Shown piece after piece: positions 30,151 through 32,593 of a stretch of DNA of 32,593 nt. Under the pieces are notes generated by a model. The model saw only the letters and a program-made list of their open reading frames with translations, searched no databases and was not told the DNA's origin. Origin of the DNA: Blattamonas nauphoetae. Its lineage: Eukaryota > Preaxostyla > Oxymonadida. How positions within the stretch are numbered: the stretch's first letter is position 1; each line of letters begins with the position of its first letter. The stretch is taken from positions 1-32,593 of the forward strand of contig JARBJD010000570.1 in the NCBI GenBank assembly GCA_033064195.1, in the 5' to 3' direction. Position numbers and translations under genes: made by a program.

Positions 30151-30307
30151 ATCACGGAGTTGGGCTTAATCTGAAAGACGACCGTCCTCCTCCATGTCTG
30201 AACGAGTCCACTTTGTTTGTCGTGTTGGATTGAAGCGAGTCAGATCATCCCCATCATGGAGGTTAGATCCATCCTTTTCTTGTCGTCGGATCGACACGGC
30301 GAACGAG

Positions 30308-30350
30308 GACGACGACTCGTCGGACGAGACCGTCGGACGAGACCGTCGGA
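30308..30350. repeat. Short tandem repeat GACGAGACCGTCG
   Basis: A 13-base unit occurs twice in tandem with a partial third, near the right end of hAT-like copy 2. It is GC-rich compared with its surroundings. Confidence 0.6.
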
Positions 30351-30885
30351 GTGACTGTCTTTCCATCAGGCATGTCCGATCCTTCCACTCTAATCCACAA
30401 TCTAGTCCCAGTCGTGATCGGAGCGCACCAGAATCAAGAAAGAGGGACGGATCGCGGACAGAATTGAAAAGTGACTGTCACATGATTTCAGTAAGAACAG
30501 AGTGACATTATTATCTGCAATCGTGCCAGTTTCTTATGAATATATGGTGTTTCTTGATCTGGTGAGATCGGACCCTTTGAAAAAAGTGAACTGACACTGA
30601 CCGGCACTTTTGGCCGGTCAGACAAGCCTAGACACAGAACATGGAGATTGAAAAATGAATACGAAAAATGACACGATTTCGAAAATGACATTTTGATATC
30701 ACTCTCATGATTATGCCTTGATCAACCAGTGACACAAATCAATCTCCAACAGACCTTTGAAAGAGGGTGACAATGATCCACATGTCCGAACAAAGGTGGA
30801 ATATCGAAGAAAAGCAAGAATCTCTCATGAAAATGTCTCAATAGTTCCGTTAAACATTATTTAGGGTACGATCGAAATCAATAAA

Positions 30886-31355
30886 ATGTCTGAAACTCTT
30901 ACTCTCGTTTCTGCTGATGGAAAGACCTTGACCGCACCCAAGGATGCTATCATGCGTTCTGCCATGTTGAAGAACCTTCTTGAGGTTGCAGCAAACTCAG
31001 ACGAACAGATTCCTCTTGATTTCGTTCACAGTGAAGATCTTGAGAACATCATTGAATATTGCAAGTACCACGTTGAGGCCGAAGGAAAGCGTCAGAGGGA
31101 GATATCTCGAAGTGGGATGGAGAATTCATCAACCGTGTGACCCAAGATGACCAGAAACATCTTCGCCTGATCCAGACGACAGATCAGCTCCAAATTGAAG
31201 GACTGTTCAAGCTTCTTGTGCAGGGTTGTTCGCAAGCTGCACAACAAGACGCCAGAGCAGATCCGTGAGAAATGGAACATCCCAGATGATCTTCCAAAGA
31301 AAAGAAAGACGAGATTTTCAACACGACGAACTGGCTGTACAAGAAATCGCAATAA
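30886..31355 (+). pseudogene. SKP1: SKP1-like SCF ubiquitin ligase adaptor, with frame changes
   Basis: The start MSETLTLVSADGKTLTAPKD opens the BTB/POZ fold. DEQIPLDFVHSEDLENIIEY (about residues 39-58) is the typical SKP1 helix-strand block. The C-terminal SKP1 domain is also present: WDGEFINRVTQDDQKHLRLI from 31113, then VVRKLHNKTPEQIREKWNIP (F-box binding helices), then NTTNWLYKKSQ ending at TAA 31353-31355. These blocks lie in three successive frame shifts: near 31097-31112 (one way), near 31215-31225 (back) and near 31295-31300 (again). No GT...AG intron can explain such short steps. SKP1 links cullin to F-box proteins in the nucleus and cytosol; normal length is about 160 residues, which this span matches. 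Either a decayed copy or assembly indels. The purine-rich leader AATCAATAAAATG fits a host start. Confidence 0.85.
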
Positions 31356-31650
31356 GATGATAACTCACACCACGACCATTCCATTTCTCTGTCTACCCGA
31401 CTCATTTCTTTGATATTTTGAGATAAAATGGAGAAAAGTCAAATCAATAATTCTTCAGCCATTCTGACTCTATTTGTGTTGATTGTGTGATGTTCTCAGC
31501 CTAAATTGTCTCAAACTCACGAATTTCTCGCATATTCAATGTGAAGTGTTTCGTTCATTCGAACACGCACAAACAGTCAGGAAACCAATCTTGCCTTATT
31601 CTAACTCAAAATCAAACTGAAGAGATCCACATTTCGTGGTCAGCAGGTGG
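31356..31650. other. Intergenic sequence, nothing recognised
   Basis: AT-rich, with no convincing frame, RNA gene or repeat. Confidence 0.4.
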
Positions 31651-31740
31651 TGGCTCAATTTCTTTTCTTGCTCACTCCTCCCAGTGTCCAGTTGTATTTC
31701 GTGTTCAGCGCTGCTTGTTTCTTTCCTTTCTTTCCAACTT

Positions 31741-32004
31741 TCATTTCCACTGTCCAACGGGCAATCCGTTCATCCAGTTTCCCAACGCTGCATACTTGTT
31801 TTGTCGCCCCTTCTTCATCAGTTTCACGATCTCTGCTTTGTCTTCTTTCACTGATTTTTCTTCGAATGAATACAAGTCCAGTGACAGTGAAAACAGCATC
31901 TTTCGGTTCACATGAATCGGATTCGATCTCACAACAATTGTCCCCGTGATTGGATCGTCTTGAAATAGAGATACTGTTGCTGGGATGTGCAGAAGTGTTT
32001 GCAT
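31741..32004 (-). CDS. Possible partial host protein, arrestin-like guess
   Basis: An 87-residue minus-strand frame with TVSLFQDDPITGTIVVRSNP followed by KMLFSLSLDLYSFEEKSVKE. A strand, then D-x-I-x-G-x-I-V, then a long strand is the pattern of the arrestin/VPS26 N-terminal sandwich, but the similarity is loose. The frame does not extend cleanly either way, and competing frames overlap. It ends in GNWMNGLPVGQWK, without a family motif. Confidence 0.25.
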   Translation of the reverse strand: MQTLLHIPATVSLFQDDPITGTIVVRSNPIHVNRKMLFSLSLDLYSFEEKSVKEDKAEIVKLMKKGRQNKYAALGNWMNGLPVGQWK

Positions 32005-32090
32005 CCAGTGCGTGGGTTCCTCTTATAAGGTGACGTCGAAAGAACCACTGGACGAACATCTGTCCTCCCACTTTTGATCGATTCCGTCAT

Positions 32091-32540
32091 TTGTCGGGTC
32101 TCAACTTCACATCGAACCAGATGCAGTGTCAGTTCATTGATCTGGTACGACAAAAAGAGAACGCTGAGAACTCCCTCAACTCTTCACCTGTAACCGTCAT
32201 CAAGTCAAACGATTTCAGCAAAGATCTTGCCCGAGTAGATGGTATGCATCAATCTCAGCGACTTCAACTTCGCGAAGAAGCACTTCTCCGCAAGTGGGAT
32301 AACGCTTGTCATCTTCCTCCATACATCGTTTTAAGAATCTACATGCTCACAGGTGTGAGTGGAGAGTGTCGGTTCAGATTGTTGAGCGCCCTTCACAATT
32401 TTCATTTCTGTGGTTATCATTCTCTTCATATGGCGACATTTTCGCCGACTGCACCCTTCGAAACAACATTTCCCTATTATTTACTCTCTCAATACCACTT
32501 TCTGTGTATTATATTCCTTCAACTCAAGGTTTCAAATTAA
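32091..32540 (+). CDS. Possible host coding fragment at the window edge, unknown
   Basis: A 149-residue plus-strand frame. Residues about 10-80 are polar and helical (VRQKENAENSLNSSPVTVIK, SQRLQLREEALLRKWDNACH) and look genuine. After VLRIYMLTGVSG the composition turns aromatic and implausible, so a splice or frame change near 32330-32360 is likely. I do not recognise the product. Confidence 0.3.
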   Translation: MSGLNFTSNQMQCQFIDLVRQKENAENSLNSSPVTVIKSNDFSKDLARVDGMHQSQRLQLREEALLRKWDNACHLPPYIVLRIYMLTGVSGECRFRLLSALHNFHFCGYHSLHMATFSPTAPFETTFPYYLLSQYHFLCIIFLQLKVSN

Positions 32541-32593
32541 TCCTTTTGGAAATACTTATCCGGATGCTGAGCGATATCATCAGTAAGCCATTT

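Larger units (their letters stand above)
28908..30630. mobile_element. hAT-like non-autonomous DNA transposon, copy 2 (1723 bp)
   Basis: Same inverted ends TAGGCTTGTCTGACCGGC as copy 1 but in opposite orientation. Target duplication GACACAGA is perfect (28900-28907 and 30631-30638). The left 115 or so and right 70 bases match copy 1; both ends carry extra TGACCGG repeats and a GACCGGC...GCCGGTC hairpin, likely transposase binding sites. The interior is unrelated to that of copy 1 and holds minus-strand coiled-coil coding sequence, with no transposase. It lies outside the Polinton in host DNA. Confidence 0.85.

Noticed and set aside
17390-30630. One 13-kb transposon bounded by the inverted left end of copy 1 and right end of copy 2
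   Set aside because: Each 1.6-1.7-kb unit has its own perfect 8-base target duplication (ACTTGATC, GACACAGA), which shows two separate insertions.
1-32593. tRNA or rRNA genes and CRISPR arrays
   Set aside because: No cloverleaf with A and B boxes, no rRNA-like conserved tracts and no regularly spaced short repeats were seen.

Overview
The window is protist nuclear DNA. It holds one large Polinton/Maverick-type virus-like element (about 1489 to 28508, or 28638 if a second copy of the right end is counted), with host-type DNA on both sides. The host is most likely an oxymonad-like metamonad close to Blattamonas. The basis is a beta-helix/transmembrane protein remnant at 12.3-16.6 kb whose membrane-proximal part resembles, from memory, an abundant Blattamonas protein family. 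Short GT...AG intron-like gaps and a broken SKP1 gene also point to a eukaryote. Species is inference.

Layout. 1-1480: broken host coding sequence. 1489-3510: left terminal inverted repeat (TIR). 3365-12085: structural module of the Polinton, with a fibre-like gene carrying an S74 auto-chaperone domain, a small gene, two related capsid-like genes, two small 'MAPG' proteins, two unknown proteins, the packaging ATPase and a coiled-coil protein. 12149-19092: a 6.9-kb insertion with about 61-bp inverted ends and host-gene cargo. A 1.6-kb hAT-like element (17390-19022, perfect 8-bp target duplication) lies inside it. 19094-25496: integrase, a small gene and a protein-primed family B DNA polymerase with an HNH-type zinc domain between its exonuclease and polymerase parts. 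25785-28508/28638: right TIR. 28908-30630: a second copy of the hAT-like element with the same ends but a different interior. 30886-31355: SKP1 with frame changes. 31.4-32.6 kb: weak host coding traces.

How it fits together. Polymerase and integrase would replicate and insert the element. Capsid, ATPase, MAPG and fibre proteins would form and fill particles. Almost every Polinton gene starts within about 20 bases of a T-run/TTTATTTT motif, often with TAAATG over the start codon, like poxvirus late promoters, so they look like one co-regulated set. The Polinton has many long open genes but about ten breaks, so it is treated as a fairly recent fossil. Without the 6.9-kb insertion it would be about 20 kb, the usual Polinton size.

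Limits. All calls come from reading the sequence by eye; no searches were run. Polinton edges are set by inverted similarity, and no target-site duplication was found for it. The many frame changes in the host parts could be real decay or assembly indels.
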